Shown here piece by piece: positions 18,051 to 31,092 of a stretch of 64,000 nt of DNA (positions within the stretch are counted from its first letter, which is position 1; every line of letters starts with the position of its first letter). Position numbers and translations under genes: made by a program. Location of the stretch: contig JAQSEB010000033.1 of assembly GCA_030063045.1 (NCBI GenBank), positions 496,001-560,000 of the forward strand, given 5' to 3'. The notes below the pieces were generated by a model. The model did no database searches and was not told where the DNA came from. It was given only the letters and a program-made list of their open reading frames with translations. The DNA is from Pratylenchus scribneri. Taxonomy: Eukaryota > Nematoda > Chromadorea > Rhabditida > Pratylenchidae.

Positions 18051-21000
18051 TCAGACAAATTTGTCTTCAGCTAATTCCAATTCGTTATGTTCATCATCAA
18101 TTAATTCCAATTCTTCATCGTCAGCAGCAGATGGTTGATGTTGGTGGTCTTTTCCATTATCAAGGAGGCCAAGGACAATGTCGAATTTTGGAGGCGGATG
18201 AATTCCCTTTTTAAATCTCTGAATAATTATAAAATATGTATGTTGTTTTAAAATAACCTGAATTGGTGTCAATTTATCCTTTCGTTTTCGGAACATATAA
18301 TAAAGACCATATCCGGGAATGACGACCATTGAACAGGCAGAAAGGCAAAAACCAAATACTTCAGCCCAGGCTGGATATTTTTGACCATTTGGATATTCCG
18401 TTGGTTTGTACATGATCAGGCAGCAGAAGAAGAGAATCTGAAAATAAAGATGTTGCATGCAAAATATTTTAATTTATATTTTACCAAAGAAATAAGTGGT
18501 GCCGTATATTTCCAAAGGATTGTGAGGAATGAGACTGGATAAAAGCCGAGCATTTCTTTCAATGCAGCCCGCACTCGATGTGCACCTGAATTAGCAAATA
18601 TTTTGTTATCATTTTATAATTGTTTGACAAACCAAATCCCCAGGCCAATCCAACAACTTCGAAGAAAACAACAAAAAGAAGGGCAATCCCTGATGCTCCA
18701 TAGTCATCAACCAGAGTGAGCCAATGTACGCCAGCATAAGTCACCATTGGTATGCCAATTAGGAAGAAAAAGAAGCAAGTCACCAAAAGGGAAATCTATA
18801 AAAGTATCCAAATGTAAAAATGATTATTGAAATATACCTTTTTATATCTTCGACGAAGTATTGGGAAAGTGTCCTCCATGGCAGTTAATAATCCTTCCAT
18901 CATGCAAACCTAATAAACAATAAGAAATTTAAGGAATTTTGTGTATAATTTAACCTGGCTATCCAATCCGAGTATGATTATCATTAAGAAGAAGAGAAAG
19001 GCCCAAAATTGCTTCATTGGCAAATGACTGGCCACTTGTGGGTATACTTTGAATGCCAAACCAACACCTATAAAATAATAAAATAATTCTAATTTATGGT
19101 ACTATTGCAATTCACAGGATAGAAGGGAAAAAGGATGAGATTATGATGAAAAAGAAGAAGAAATGAGGCTGAGGATGATGAAGAAGAAAAAGAAATGAGG
19201 CTGGGGAAGATGGTGAAGAAGAAATGAATGATGCAGATGATGATGATGAAGAAGGGATGAAGCTGGGGATGATGGTGAATAAGAAGAAATGAATGATAAA
19301 GATGTTGATTATGAAGAAGAGATGAAGACGATGAAGATGACATGAAGAAGAAGAGATGAATGATGAAGATAATGAGGAAGAAGAAGAGATGAAGCTGAGG
19401 ATGATGAAGAAGATGTTGATGAAGAAGAAGAGATGAAGCTAAGGATGATCAGTGATCACACCATTTTTTCATCATCTCACGTTATCTTCTTCTTCTTCAT
19501 CATAATCAATAATCATCATCCTTTTTCCCTTTCATCCTGTAAGCTGCATAGTACCAAATTTATTGATTTTCTTACTCACCAGGTTCCACAATGTCGGCCA
19601 TTGCCTTTTTGGCCTTTAAGGACATAAATCCGAGTGTGGAGAAAATGGCAAAACCAGCCAAAATAGAGGTCATTCCATTGATAAAACATAAGATAATGGC
19701 ATCCCTAAAAAATCGATAATTAAAATTGCCTCAAATGATGGAATAACTAACCGATAACAATTGTGTGTGAATTTATTGTGGGAACCGAGCGCAATCAAAG
19801 TGCCAAAACCGACGCCATAACTGTAGAAGACTTGGGTGCCAGCATCTTTCCAAACTGAATAAATATTAAATTAAATGAGCATTATTTCTAAGTAAACCTG
19901 TGATTTCTGTAAATTTTGTCAAATTCGGCGTCAAATAGAAGGAAATTCCGATCGATGCCCCATCCAACGTGACTCCGCGAATCAGCATAATGGCAATGAG
20001 AAAATATGGGAAAATTGCACAGAAATAGACGAACTGATGGGAATTAAATCAATAAAAAAAAGTGCCAAAAATGCTTGCTTACCTTTCTCGCTTTGGTTAT
20101 TCCCTTCCAGAGGGCAAAATAGACGATCATCCACGAAACGAACATTATGACAAGCAATTCCCATTGAATTCCGCCAAAATCGGAAATTGTTGAAGTTTGG
20201 TGGAGCACTCGATGTCTTGAAAATAATTTTAATTTGAATTTATTTTGATTACTTATTACTCCCAATATTGTTCCACGGATGATTCAACTTTTTGGTTTAC
20301 AGTCAAATTTGCCCCAATTTGTTTCAAATTTGACTTAATTTGATCCAATTCCGCTGGTGTTTCTTTCCCTGTTATGCATTTGTTATCATTCCATTGATTA
20401 CCGCAGGTTTCCCCTTTAAAATAAATAATTAATAAATAATTGGCAAATAAATTTACATGGAAATGTTTCATCAAATGTTGCACCGAGTGACTGCATCATA
20501 TAGAAAACGGCCCAAGAGACAATGACACAAAAATATGAAATGCACATGAACGCGATGACCACATTCCCAATTCCGACTCCTTTGAATATTGGACACATTT
20601 TCCACACTTCCATGGCGCCTAAAATTTAATAAAATTTATGTAACTTTTATTGAAAACCAAAACCTCGTTGTAAATATTGGCCCACTGTGACTTCCATAAT
20701 GAAAATTGGGACGGCGGCAAATGCGAAAAAAATTGCATAGACGACAAGAAAGGAACCGCCGCCATTTTTGTAGCATAAATATGGAAAACGCCAAACATTC
20801 CCTGCAAATGAATGAAATATTTGAAAATATTTTTTATTATAAATTTATACCCAATCCAACAGCATAGGCAATCATACTCATCAAGAAGTCGAATTGACCT
20901 GAAATTTGTTGAATTAATCAATAAAGCAGTGATAATTATTTTCACCGCTCCATTGTTCCCGGGCTGTTTGTGGGTCCGAAGTAATTTCGGAGATATCGTT

Positions 21001-21229
21001 GTAATTTGAGGGCACATTTATCTCTGCAAATATTATCTTTTATTCCGTATAATCAATAACGCAAACCTTTATCGGATTTTTTGTCCGAATCCTCTTGATG
21101 AATTTGCTGGGTTGTTTGGTCATCGTCGATTGGGACTAATTCATGATTTTGATTACTTCCTTTGGAATCGTTGTTTGACACCAATTCTTGACGTTGGTTA
21201 CCTCCTTTGGAAAACCATTTGAGAGGCAT
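18051..21229 (-). CDS. SLC6 sodium:neurotransmitter/amino-acid symporter, copy 1
   Basis: A multi-exon gene whose joined frames follow the SLC6 order from start (21229, [10 protein letters not shown]) to stop at 18053-18051. TM1 reads [21 protein letters not shown] across an intron near 20803-20850. The residue that is Asp in monoamine carriers is Gly here, as in GABA, glycine and betaine carriers. Others: [14 protein letters not shown]; an extracellular-loop cysteine pair ([13 protein letters not shown]); [28 protein letters not shown] (sodium-site region); and a Glu/Asp-rich cytosolic tail. Family role: uptake of a small amino-acid-like substrate driven by Na+ and Cl-; the substrate is unknown. 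Exons are separated by 40-60-nt introns except one enlarged by the element at 19097-19556. It is tandem with copy 2 at 22519-25125. Confidence 0.88.
19097..19556. mobile_element. Inverted-repeat element with GA microsatellite core in an SLC6 intron
   Basis: The ends TGGTACTATTGC and GCTGCATAGTACCA begin arms of about 45 bp that both continue into an ACAGGAT...GAAGGGAAAAAGGATGA string. AATTTA flanks both sides (19091-19096 and 19557-19562), a 6-bp target duplication. The core is GATGAAGAA-type simple sequence like that at 558-1200. Confidence 0.75.
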
Positions 21230-21847
21230 TTTTATTAGCTGGCGACGATATTTATTATAATTACTTAACTAAAAATTTGGATTTCCTATTAAATCTGTAA
21301 TTAATAATATGCTACACTAGGATAGGATTTATATTTGTGCTGATATTTCAGAAAATTAACTGATTTTTATGAATGGTCAATTCTGAGAATGGAAATGTGC
21401 TGATTTTTTCAGATTTGTCTGAATTTTCATAAAATACTAGTAGCTCTGCTGGGGGTTCATTTCATGTTCATGGTTCAACCAAAGACGGCTTCGGAAATGA
21501 GGAAGCCGGAAGCCCCTTGGACAAAAGAAAAAAAAAACTCATGACATCGTTTAAACGGGAGAATATTTTTAATTCTGAAACCATTTAAAAAAATTGTTTA
21601 AAAACTAGTTTACAAATTTTTATTTCGGCAAAAAATTTAAAAAATGTGAAAATATAGGAATATTAGGACAAATCAAATTAAGTATAAGTAACTTTTAATT
21701 TGTGTACATCGATCGCGGTGCGAGTGATGCTCATTCTCATAGAGCTCTCCTAATTGAATTGAACTAGGGATGAGAGATTTTGCGCAGATTTGCCAAATTT
21801 ATGAATGTTGCAGCCAGTGATGTGACCTCATATTCGTACTCGTACTC
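21230..21847. other. Spacer between the SLC6 copies
   Basis: Upstream region of SLC6 copy 1. No gene or structured RNA was recognised. Confidence 0.45.
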
Positions 21848-22330
21848 TTGCTTAAAAACATTTTGTGTTTTAGTTTGCTTAAAAACATTTTGTGTTTTAG
21901 TTTGCATAAAAACATTTTGTGTTTTAATTTGCATAAAAACATTTTGTGTTTTAGTTTGCTTAAAAACATATAGTGTTTTAGTTTGCTTAAAAACATTTTG
22001 TGTTTTCGTTTGCTTACTTAAAAACATTTTGTGTTTTCGTTTGCTTAAAAACATTTTGTGTTTTCGTTTGCTTAAAAACATTTTGTGTTTTCTTTTGCTT
22101 AAAAACATTCTGTGTTTTAGTTTTTAAAAACATTTTGTGTTTCGTTTTCTTAAAAACATTTTGTGTTTTAGTTTGCTTAAAAACATTTTGTGTTTTAGTT
22201 TGCTTAAAAACATTTTGTGTTTTCGTTTGCTTAAAGACATTTTGTGTTTTCGTTTGTTTAAAAACATTTTGTATTTTCGTTTGCATAAAAACATTTTGTG
22301 TTTTAGTTTGCTTAAAAACATTTATGTCTT
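21848..22330. repeat. 27-bp tandem repeat, about 18 copies
   Basis: Units of the form CTTAAAAACATTTTGTGTTT plus TAGTTTG or TCGTTTG, with variants in which GCTT becomes GCAT. The period is a multiple of three, so long repetitive open frames arise on both strands; these are not treated as genes. The array lies between the 5' end of SLC6 copy 1 and the 3' end of copy 2. Confidence 0.92.
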
Positions 22331-22518
22331 CATTTGCTGAAATTAATTGTGCTTTTATCATACAATTTATTATTAAAATAATATCAAGTTTACGGAGTGT
22401 CGAGGCTCGAGGGATAATAATGAAATAAAAGGGATGAAAGGAAGGGAAATTATTTGTTTTAAGCGAAATTGGAGGCATTTTATGTTGTTTGTTAGGCAAT
22501 TGATCACTAAAAATCGAA

Positions 22519-25125
22519 CTATTTGCCTGTTGTACGTTTATCAATAAATTCCAATTCTTCATCAACGGGGCGAGGATGACGATTTCCATTGGATCGGCCA
22601 CCAATGTCGAATTCTGGAGGCGGATGAATACCTTTGCGGAATCTCTGGCAAAGTATTGTTATTATTCAATAAATAATGAGTCGTTAACTTGAATTGGCGT
22701 CAAATTGTCTCTTCTTTTTCTGAACATATAATAAAGAGCATAACCAGGTATGACTATCATTGAACAGGCAGAAAGGCAAAAGCCAAATGCTTCAGCCCAA
22801 TAAGGATAATTTTGACCATTTGGATAACGCAACGGTTCGTACATGACCAGACAGCAGATAAATAGTATCTGCATTTACGCATGAGATAAATTTAATTTGC
22901 ATAATTTTTACTAAAGCACTAAGCGGTGCCGTGTATTTCCAGAGGATTGTGAGAAATGAAACTGGATAAAAGCCGAGCATTTCTTTCAATGCAGCCCGCA
23001 CTCGATGTGCACCTGAATTAGCAAATATTTTGTTATCATTTTATAATTGTTTGACAAACCAAATCCCCAGGCCAATCCAACAACTTCAAAGAAAACAACA
23101 AAAAGAAGAGCAATTCCCGATGCTCCATAGGCGTCTACTAGCGTAAGCCAATGTGCCCCAGCATAAGTAACCATTGGTATGCCGATTAAGAAGAAAAAGA
23201 TGCAGGTTACTAGAAGGGAAATCTATGGAAAAATTTTTAGAAAATTGACAAATTAATTTAACACCTTTTTATATTTTCGAAGCAGTGTTGGGAAAGTGTC
23301 TTCCAATGCTGTGAATAGTCCTTCCAACATGCAAACCTAAATATAAATATAATCAATTTAATTTGGTTATTTTGCCTGGCTGTCCAATCCGAGTATGGTA
23401 ATCATTAGGAAAAAGAGAAATGCCCAAAGTTGTTTCAACGGCAAATTACTGGCCACCTCCGGATAAGCCAAAAATGCCAATCCAACTCCTTCAACCAAAT
23501 TTTCAAAATAATCGCTAATTCTACTTGCCTGGTTTTACGATTTCAGCAATTGGTTTGCTGGCCACGTGGGACATGAAACCTAGGATGGAGAAAATGGCAA
23601 AACCCGCCAAAATGGAGGTCATTCCATTGATAAAACACATGATGACCGCATCCCTAAACATGAAATATTATCACAAAAGGAAGTGGAGGAAATAACCGAT
23701 AACAATTGTGTGTGAATTTATTGTGTGAACCAAGTGCAATCAAAGTGCCAAAACCGACACCGTAACTGTAAAAGACTTGGGTGCCAGCATCCTTCCAAAC
23801 TGATGGAATAAATAGTTAAAATTCAGATTTTCTTTCCCCTTAGTACCGGTAGTTTCCGTTAATTTTGTTAGATTCGGCGTCAAATAGAAGGAAATTCCTG
23901 TCATTGCCCCGGGCAGTGTGATCCCACGAATCAGCAAAATGACAATAAGAAAATAGGGGAAAAGTGCACAAAAATAGACGAACTAATTAGAATTTAATAA
24001 TTTAATGAAAATAGAATTCAAAATATTTTACCTTTCTCGCTTGAGTTATTCCCTTCCATAGAGCAAAATAGACGACCACCCAGGAAAGGAACATGAGGCC
24101 AAGTAATTCCCATTGAATTCCGCCAAAATCATAAATTGTTGGAGTTTGATTAAGTACTCGTCGCCTTTCAAATGTCAATTTTAATTTGAATTCTATATAT
24201 TCAGATGGGCTTACTCCCAATATTGTTCCACGGATGACTCAATGCTGAGGCCATAGCGAGATAAGTTCGAAGCAATTCGCATTATTTCTACGGGCGTTTC
24301 TTTTCCCGTCACACATTGTCCATTGTTCCAATAATTGCCGCAAGTTTCCCCTTTCAAAGAACAAAATATAGGTTAAACAATAAATTGTAAAATTTACATG
24401 GAAATGTTGAACTGAATGAACTGATCATGTAAAAAACGGCCCAGGAGACAATGACACAAAAATATGAAATGCACATGAACGCGATGACCACATTCCCAAT
24501 TCCGACTCCTTTGAATATTGGACACATTTTCCACACTTCCATGGCCCCTTAAATTTAAATTCAATCAAAATATTTTTATTTCTGCTGTACCTCTTTGCAA
24601 ATATTGACCTACAGTGACTTCCATAATAAAAATTGGAACGGCGCCAAGGGCGAAAAAAAGTGCATAAACGACAAGAAAAGAGCCGCCGCCATTTTTAAAG
24701 CATAAATATGGAAAACGCCAAACATTCCCTGCAGCAACGTATAATACATTTATAAATATTTTTGAATTACCCAATCCGACGGCATAGGCAATCATGCTCA
24801 TCAAAAAATCGAATTGGCCTAAAATTTATGTGGAATAATAAATTAAAATTATTTGCACCGCTCCATTGTCCTCGATCAATTGGCTCTGCGCCGAGTACGG
24901 AAATTTTGCGTGCGGATTTTGGGTCAGAAGGTGGAGAAATGAGATCATCGTCATTTGAGGGCACATTTATCCCTGTAATATTATAATTTATACCGTAATC
25001 AATTTTTTCACACCTTTATCAGATTTTTTGCCCAACTCTGTTTGGTGAATTTGTTGGGTTGGGTCGCTGGTTGGGACCAATTCATGACTTTGGGTGCCTC
25101 CTTTGGAAAACCATTTAAAAGGCAT
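22519..25125 (-). CDS. SLC6 sodium:neurotransmitter/amino-acid symporter, copy 2
   Basis: A tandem paralogue of the gene at 18051-21229, with the same exon order and most intron positions. Start [10 protein letters not shown] at 25125; stop TAG 22521-22519 after [14 protein letters not shown]1 reads [21 protein letters not shown], again with Gly at the monoamine-Asp position. GQYLQRG, the loop cysteine pair, the [14 protein letters not shown] segment and the [15 protein letters not shown] TM region are kept. The extracellular loop after TM3 is shorter and more diverged than in copy 1 (around 24230-24345), which may change substrate or regulation. Several stretches are identical to copy 1, including one complete intron, which suggests gene conversion. 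No stop or frameshift was found. Confidence 0.87.
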
Positions 25126-27497
25126 TTATTAGCCCGACGAAAATATTTATTATTTTCCTGGCCAAAATGGGATTTTTAATGCATTTTTAAATTTTTTTTC
25201 TTGCATTTTTATATCTTTACTCTTCACAAAAATTAGGTTTTTATTTGCTAATAAATGTGTTAGGGGAAATGTGCGGTTAGGCGACGTCCATTCTGCCGTA
25301 AATTATTATCAATTCATTCATTTTGACCACATTTTTTAAAAAATGGAAAAAGCCATTAATATTTTTAGGAAAGGAGGAAATTTAGTCTGTCTAGTACATT
25401 ACATAGTACATATGTTTGTATCTTCGCTCTTTTAATCCCACCAAATAAATCTTTGTAATTTCGAAAAATTCACAGATTGAAATTTTCTAATGTTTTCCAA
25501 AAATAGATTTTTTAAACTTTTATTCTGCATTTGAATTTTTTAAATAAAATTTCGCGCCTTGAAAATTTCTGATTGGGTGAAGTTGTTGAGACTAAACAGA
25601 TAAATATGAAGTTTGAATGGGCTGGAGGGGATTATTTATGTAAAGTTTTGTTTGTTTCCTTTTTGAATGAGAATTTTAGGTTCTTTTCATTTTTTTTACG
25701 AGTTTATTCCACTCCAAAATTGTTCATACAAATGTTTAAAAGGAAATTTGGAAAATTTTTTGAAAATATAAAATATCTGAATAAATTTTAATAAATAATA
25801 TAAATAAAAATCAATTAAAAATAATTTTTGTTGTTCGGATTAACTATAATTTAATTTTGGAAGGAAAATTAATTGAATACTCGCACGATTAATTAATGGG
25901 AATATGATTGGATTGATTATTTTGATGAAATCAATTTTTGTATTTAAATGATTAGGACGTTGATTTGTTTTATTATTCGCTGAATTTTTATGATGCGCGC
26001 GAAGATGGTCTCGGCAAATTGGAAAAGTCCCAATTATGGGAAATTAAACCTGCTGCCCATTTTCTCATAAATCATTCATTTTGGGTCCTAGTTCATTTTA
26101 TTTTGGGTTGAAATTTTTGTCCGACCAATTTTAAAATTAGTTGCACAAAAATTTTTTATTTTCTATTATTATAATTTGTAGGTCCGTTGCATTAATGCAC
26201 TTTTCTCGCCAGCACCCAGCATAAATCCTCCCAATATTATTATTTTGAGCCGCAATTCGCACATTCATATTCACGAGAATATGACAAAACATTTTCCATT
26301 ACCCCATCCAAAATCAACCAAGAGTACTTATAAAATTGGCCGTTGTTTGTAGGGGGAATGGATGTTTGCCCAACACATCGCCTTTTCCTTTTGTGGCGGA
26401 ATAATCGGATAATTTTCGGAACAGGATTAACAAAAAAAAAAAAATAAAAGAAAATCGAGAGAAGGGCCAAAATAGGTGAGAAAATTCATTGTAAAATAAC
26501 ACATAAAATTAATTTTCTTTTATTAATATTTTCATTGCAATAAAATTCTCTCTATTAAATAAAAATTAAAAGAGCTTAAGGAGCTTTAATATATATATTT
26601 TATTTGATCAAAATAAATTCATAATAAAATAACATAAAAATCAGGTTTTCCTTATTGTACTAAATTCTGATTATCGGATTAAAAAATTAGTGAAAAAAAA
26701 ACAAAATTAAGGAAAATAGGATTTAAAAATGTTCAATTTCATGGTCAAGGACAAAAAATAAAGGAAAACATTTTTATAAAATGGGAAATAGAAAATTTGA
26801 AAATGACGGAAATAATTGCGACAAAATGTCATCCCAACAACATTTTAACACAACAATTCGAAAATTGATGTTTTGCCTCTATCCAAATTAGGAAATTTGA
26901 CAAAATGCGCAATGCACATTTTAGGAATGGGGGGGGGGGGGGGGGGGGAGTGGGGGGGGGGGGGCACTGCCGCGCTGTCCCCGTTAATTCTGATTTTGGG
27001 TAATTTATTATTTTTGTTGGACAAATTCAGCCTTTTTATAGTGCAAAGGAAATCGACAAATTTATTATAGAAAATTTATATAATAAAAATAAGCAAATAA
27101 AATGATTTTTTTTATGGCTATTATTTTGGTGTAAAAATGTTGACTGGAATGTCCCCGAAACTCAGTTTTCTCTCGTGCTTATCTTTACCTCATCAAACCC
27201 TCCAATTCCAATCAACAAAATGCTTTTCCCCTATTCCCTCTGCTGTAGGCCCATTAACACACAAATGTGTTATTTTCTTTCCTACTTGGCCCCGCTGCTG
27301 CTGAACATTAATCAACCAAGGCGAAAGGGACCATTTTTATAAAAATGGAGACAAATTTGATCGATTTTAATGAAAATGGGGACAATCAAAGATGGAATTG
27401 AATTTATTTGGAAAAATTTAAATTAAAAAAGAAAATATATGAAAATTACAATTTATTAAAATATTGAGTTCCAAATTTTAAAAATTAGAAGAATTTT
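25126..27497. other. 2.4-kb intergenic region with long G tracts
   Basis: No gene could be supported. It contains G20 at 26929-26948 and G13 at 26952-26964 on the + strand. Minus-strand frames near 26240-26500 are hydrophobic or low-complexity and lack splice partners. Confidence 0.5.
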
Positions 27498-28590
27498 TTA
27501 TTTTTTAATTCCAAATTTTTGTCCATTTTCAAAATTGGCCAATTCATTGTTGAATATTTTGGAGGATGAGGAAGAGCATTCCCCTCTGCTGCTGATTTTT
27601 TGATCATAATCCATTTCTTCTTCAATTCGATCACTATAGCTGAAAAATTCATTGGGAAAAAATTATAAAAAAGTGAAGTTCAAAAAATTACGTATTTTTT
27701 ATTTGCATTTCGCGATTGACATTTTCGGCAAAATCCTAAAATTTTTGAGCATTTAAAAAATTGAGGCAATTCTACCACCTCCTTTTGTAGCGGTCTTTTT
27801 TGGCCAGTTTTTGGGCATATTATCTAAAAATATAAAATTATAATTAATTTATTTAAAAATATAATTTACAATTTCTCCCTCGAGGATTCTCTTCAAATGG
27901 TTGATATATTCATTGGCCAGACGAAGAATACGAATTCTTGGCAAATTAGCGCCAGCAACACAAGGCACTAAATTTAAAAAAAACAGATTTTAATAATAGG
28001 AAAAATATAATATAAGTTTTTAAATCATATTTTTAGAGTTTATTTATTTTAGGCCATTTAAAATTCATTTTATTTTTTAATAAATTTAAAATTGATATGT
28101 AAATTATTTCCAATAATTTCCTATTTTTTATTTAAAACTTTTGTAAAAATTAAATATTTTCCTTTCTTCTTACTCATTTCCGTCAATTGCTGAAGCCTTT
28201 CTTTGATTTGCAAATTCCTGTTTCTTTCCTTTTCGCTTGATTTTTTCCTTTTTCCCGATTTTCTATTGCAAATTGTCGGCGAATGAATTGCTGGATTATT
28301 TCCATTTTGGCTAAAAGGAAAAGTAGTTTTATCCAAAATTAATTTTGAATTAATTTACCCTTTCTTTCTGGATGTTTTTCGGCATTTTGACGCACATTTA
28401 TTTGCTAAATTCGATTGATGTCCATTTTGTTGGCCATTATTATTCATATACTAAATATTTATTTAATTTCAAATAATTTAAAAAATATTTTTACATTCAA
28501 TTCGGCCATTTGCCAATTAAAATTGACCGAAACTGAATTGCTAATTTCCTCTTTAGGGCATAAGAAAATATTTCCTTTGACATTTTCCAT
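27498..28590 (-). CDS. Basic helix-loop-helix transcription factor
   Basis: Six or seven small exons join into one frame from ATG 28590 to TAA 27500-27498. An Asn/Gln-rich N-terminus (exons 28590-28495 and near 28450-28360) is followed by the basic region and helix 1 (KERNRNLQIKERLQQLTEM) on the exon ending near 28174. Helix 2 (LPRIRILRLANEYINHLKRI) is on the exon near 27967-27872. The exon junction falls in the loop, as is common in bHLH genes. The short C-terminus is acidic and Ser-rich. Known: bHLH factors bind E-boxes as dimers in the nucleus. The basic region has the Glu and Arg (E-R-x-R) needed for E-box contact. Which developmental class it belongs to is not clear. Confidence 0.7.
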
Positions 28591-30478
28591 TTTTGAATTT
28601 AAAAGGAAAATCTTAATTAAAAGGAATTAATGAATTTTATAAAAATAATTAAAAAAATTCAAAAAAAAGAATTTTGCGGCATTTTTGTGTTTTTTCCTTT
28701 CAAAAAGGGATACGCGGGTATAGTATAGGAAATGGAGAAAAAGGGATAAGAAGTGAGGACCCTTCAAGTGATTTTATGAGAATGGAGAAGGAAGGAAAGG
28801 AGGAACTTATTGTAAAATCCCGACACCAAAAATTGCGTCAAAGTGAGAACGAATATATGGATGGGGGATCGAATGGAGCATCACAAATAGTCTGATTGGT
28901 GGATTTGATGAATTCAAAGGGAGGAATGCGACAAAGTTGTTTGTAAAAATTGGGAATTGAGATGGATGGATGCGCACATTTTGGCGCTGAATTCACCATT
29001 TTGCCTCAGGCAATTTTACTTCTGTTAATTTTAAAAAAATCCACAGAATTCCCCCAAATCTTTACGAAAAGAATTTGTTGATTGAATAATTGGTAGAAGG
29101 AATAAATTTGGGTAAAAAAACGCCCAAATGGAGAAGATCGAGATTTTATGGATGATGGGAAATGTTTGTTGCATTGTCCAAAAACTGCTGCCGGGGTTTA
29201 TGGATGCCAAGGAGGGGGGGGGGGGGGGGGGGGACAAATGGAGGGGAAAAGGATGCTACCCAATTCACATTTGGCAATTGCCCATTCATTCATTGTTTGT
29301 CACGGCCAAAAATGCTGTTCATCCAATCCCATTTAAGGGAATGAATTGGAGGATATCGTTTTACAACACATCCACTAATCCCCCCTTCCCCCTTACATTT
29401 TTTTTGGTTTATTTCCTCTCTTGAAAGTTTTTTTATGCTTGTTTGAACTTTCTTCGAACCATAAATTTACAATTAACAAATTAGTTGATTAGAAATAAAA
29501 GTCGACATTGTATTAAATTATTATTAAAATATAAAAAAATAATTTTATTATCAATTTGGTAGAAATATGTTTGCATTGATCAATTAAAAATTTATTCTTT
29601 TATATTTTTTTTAATTTTAACAAGAAACTCCATATTTAACATATTGAGCGCATCATAGTTGGCAGTATCATCAATTTTGAATATTTATTAAAACAAAATT
29701 TTGACCAAATTTTCCATTCTTTCAGCAAATTATTCGAAACTATTTAAGAAAATATTTACATTTTTAACAATTTTTAAATATACACTTAATCAATAAAAAT
29801 TATATGGAAAAGAAAAAATGCATTTGGATTATGCAAATTTTGAATGCCCAAAAATTTAATGGGATTGGCGAAGTGGAAAAGGATTATTGAAACAATATCC
29901 AGAATTTAATACTAATTTTATACATCGGAAAGCCGAAAATGTTTTCGAGAATAAAATTAAACAAATATTAGAAAAAAGTGGAAGCAAAAATGAAAGAAAT
30001 TCACCGACAAAAAAAAAGGTATTAATTTTGATGGTAGGCAAAATCAAATAGAAATAAATAAGATAGATCAAAGATTGAATTGTGAAAAAGTTGAAATTTG
30101 AGAAGATAGATGATATTATTTTGTTGAAAAATTATGAAATTTCTAAAAAATTAGAAATTAAATTTTGCATAAATTCATTCATTCATTTTCATGTATTCAT
30201 TATCATTATCTATTATTTTATGTTATTTAAGCTGAAAATGTCACAAAATGGAAATGTGTCATCCGGAAAAAAGAAGAAAAAGGGAGTGTTTTTTTTTTCT
30301 TTGTTTTCTTCCGTAAGCCTTAATCTTTTTGTTAAAATGAAAAGGGCTTTTGATATAGTAATAAAAATCATAATCGGGGACGGAATTAAGGGTGTGGCCA
30401 GACATCGAATTGAATTTTTCTATTATTTAGGAATAATTGTAATTGAAAATTTTATACCAATTCAAAAATATACTAAAA
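28591..30478. other. Intergenic, contains a G20 tract
   Basis: No gene supported. G20 lies at 29214-29233. Open frames around the tract and at 30082-30576 are low-complexity and unspliced, without recognisable motifs. Confidence 0.5.
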
Positions 30479-31008
30479 ATGATGGCAATATTTATTCTTT
30501 TTGCTGTAAATATTTTAATGTACATTTCTCAATGCCATTCTGCCCCATCTCCATCCTTGACTATTCAAAATCATGAAGCAAAAAATGATGCACTTTTTAC
30601 TTCATTAATTAAACAGAAAATGGAGGAAAATAAATTTGTAAGCTTCATTTTATAATTCTTTTTTTAATAATTATAGGATGTAAGTCGCTGTGAAAAATGC
30701 GAATTTGCTGCGGAAGAATTAAATCTACAAATTGATAGCCTTGTTGAATCATTCAATTCAAATTTGTTCATTGAACGAATTTGCTTTAGGGGGGATCCAA
30801 ACCATGAAGATGTCAGTAAATTCATTGAAATAAAATGCATTTTAATTTTTATTATTTTAGTGCCGTATGGTTATCGATGGTCTCATGGCAAAATATTGGG
30901 CCAGAATGAAAGCAAAAGAGAATCCAAGAAAGGTGTAATTTTTCATATAATTTATTTAAATTAATAACTTAATTTATTTAGTATTGTGTTTCCATCAAAT
31001 TTTGCTAA
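30479..31008 (+). CDS. Secreted saposin-like (SapB) protein
   Basis: Four exons (30479-30637, 30677-30811, 30861-30932, 30982-31008) encode 130 residues. A signal peptide (MMAIFILFAVNILMYISQCHS) is followed by a spacer and one saposin-type domain. The six cysteines fall in the usual pattern: CEKC near the start, ERICF, then CRMV after the central intron, and YCVSIKFC at the very end. Known: nematode saposin-like proteins are secreted, often intestinal, and act on membranes or lipids as digestive or antimicrobial proteins. Role here is inferred from the family. Two Met codons lie together at the start; the first is used. The stop is 84 bp from the convergent xylulokinase stop. Confidence 0.75.
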
Positions 31009-31092
31009 TTCAACGAAAAGAGAGAAGATCAATGAAAAATATATACCATAATTAAATTTATGCACATTTTATTCATTAAAATATAAAATAAA

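Noticed and set aside
21764..22604. Repetitive open frames (ILCFRLLKN and KTQNVFKQ types)
   Set aside because: They arise from the 27-bp tandem repeat, with no start context or homology.
26240..26502. Minus-strand open frames of 62-76 codons
   Set aside because: Hydrophobic and low-complexity, with no partner exons or recognisable domain.
30082..30576. 164-codon plus-strand open frame before the saposin-like gene
   Set aside because: Low-complexity hydrophobic/Lys text that overlaps the signal-peptide exon in another frame; no motif or splice support.
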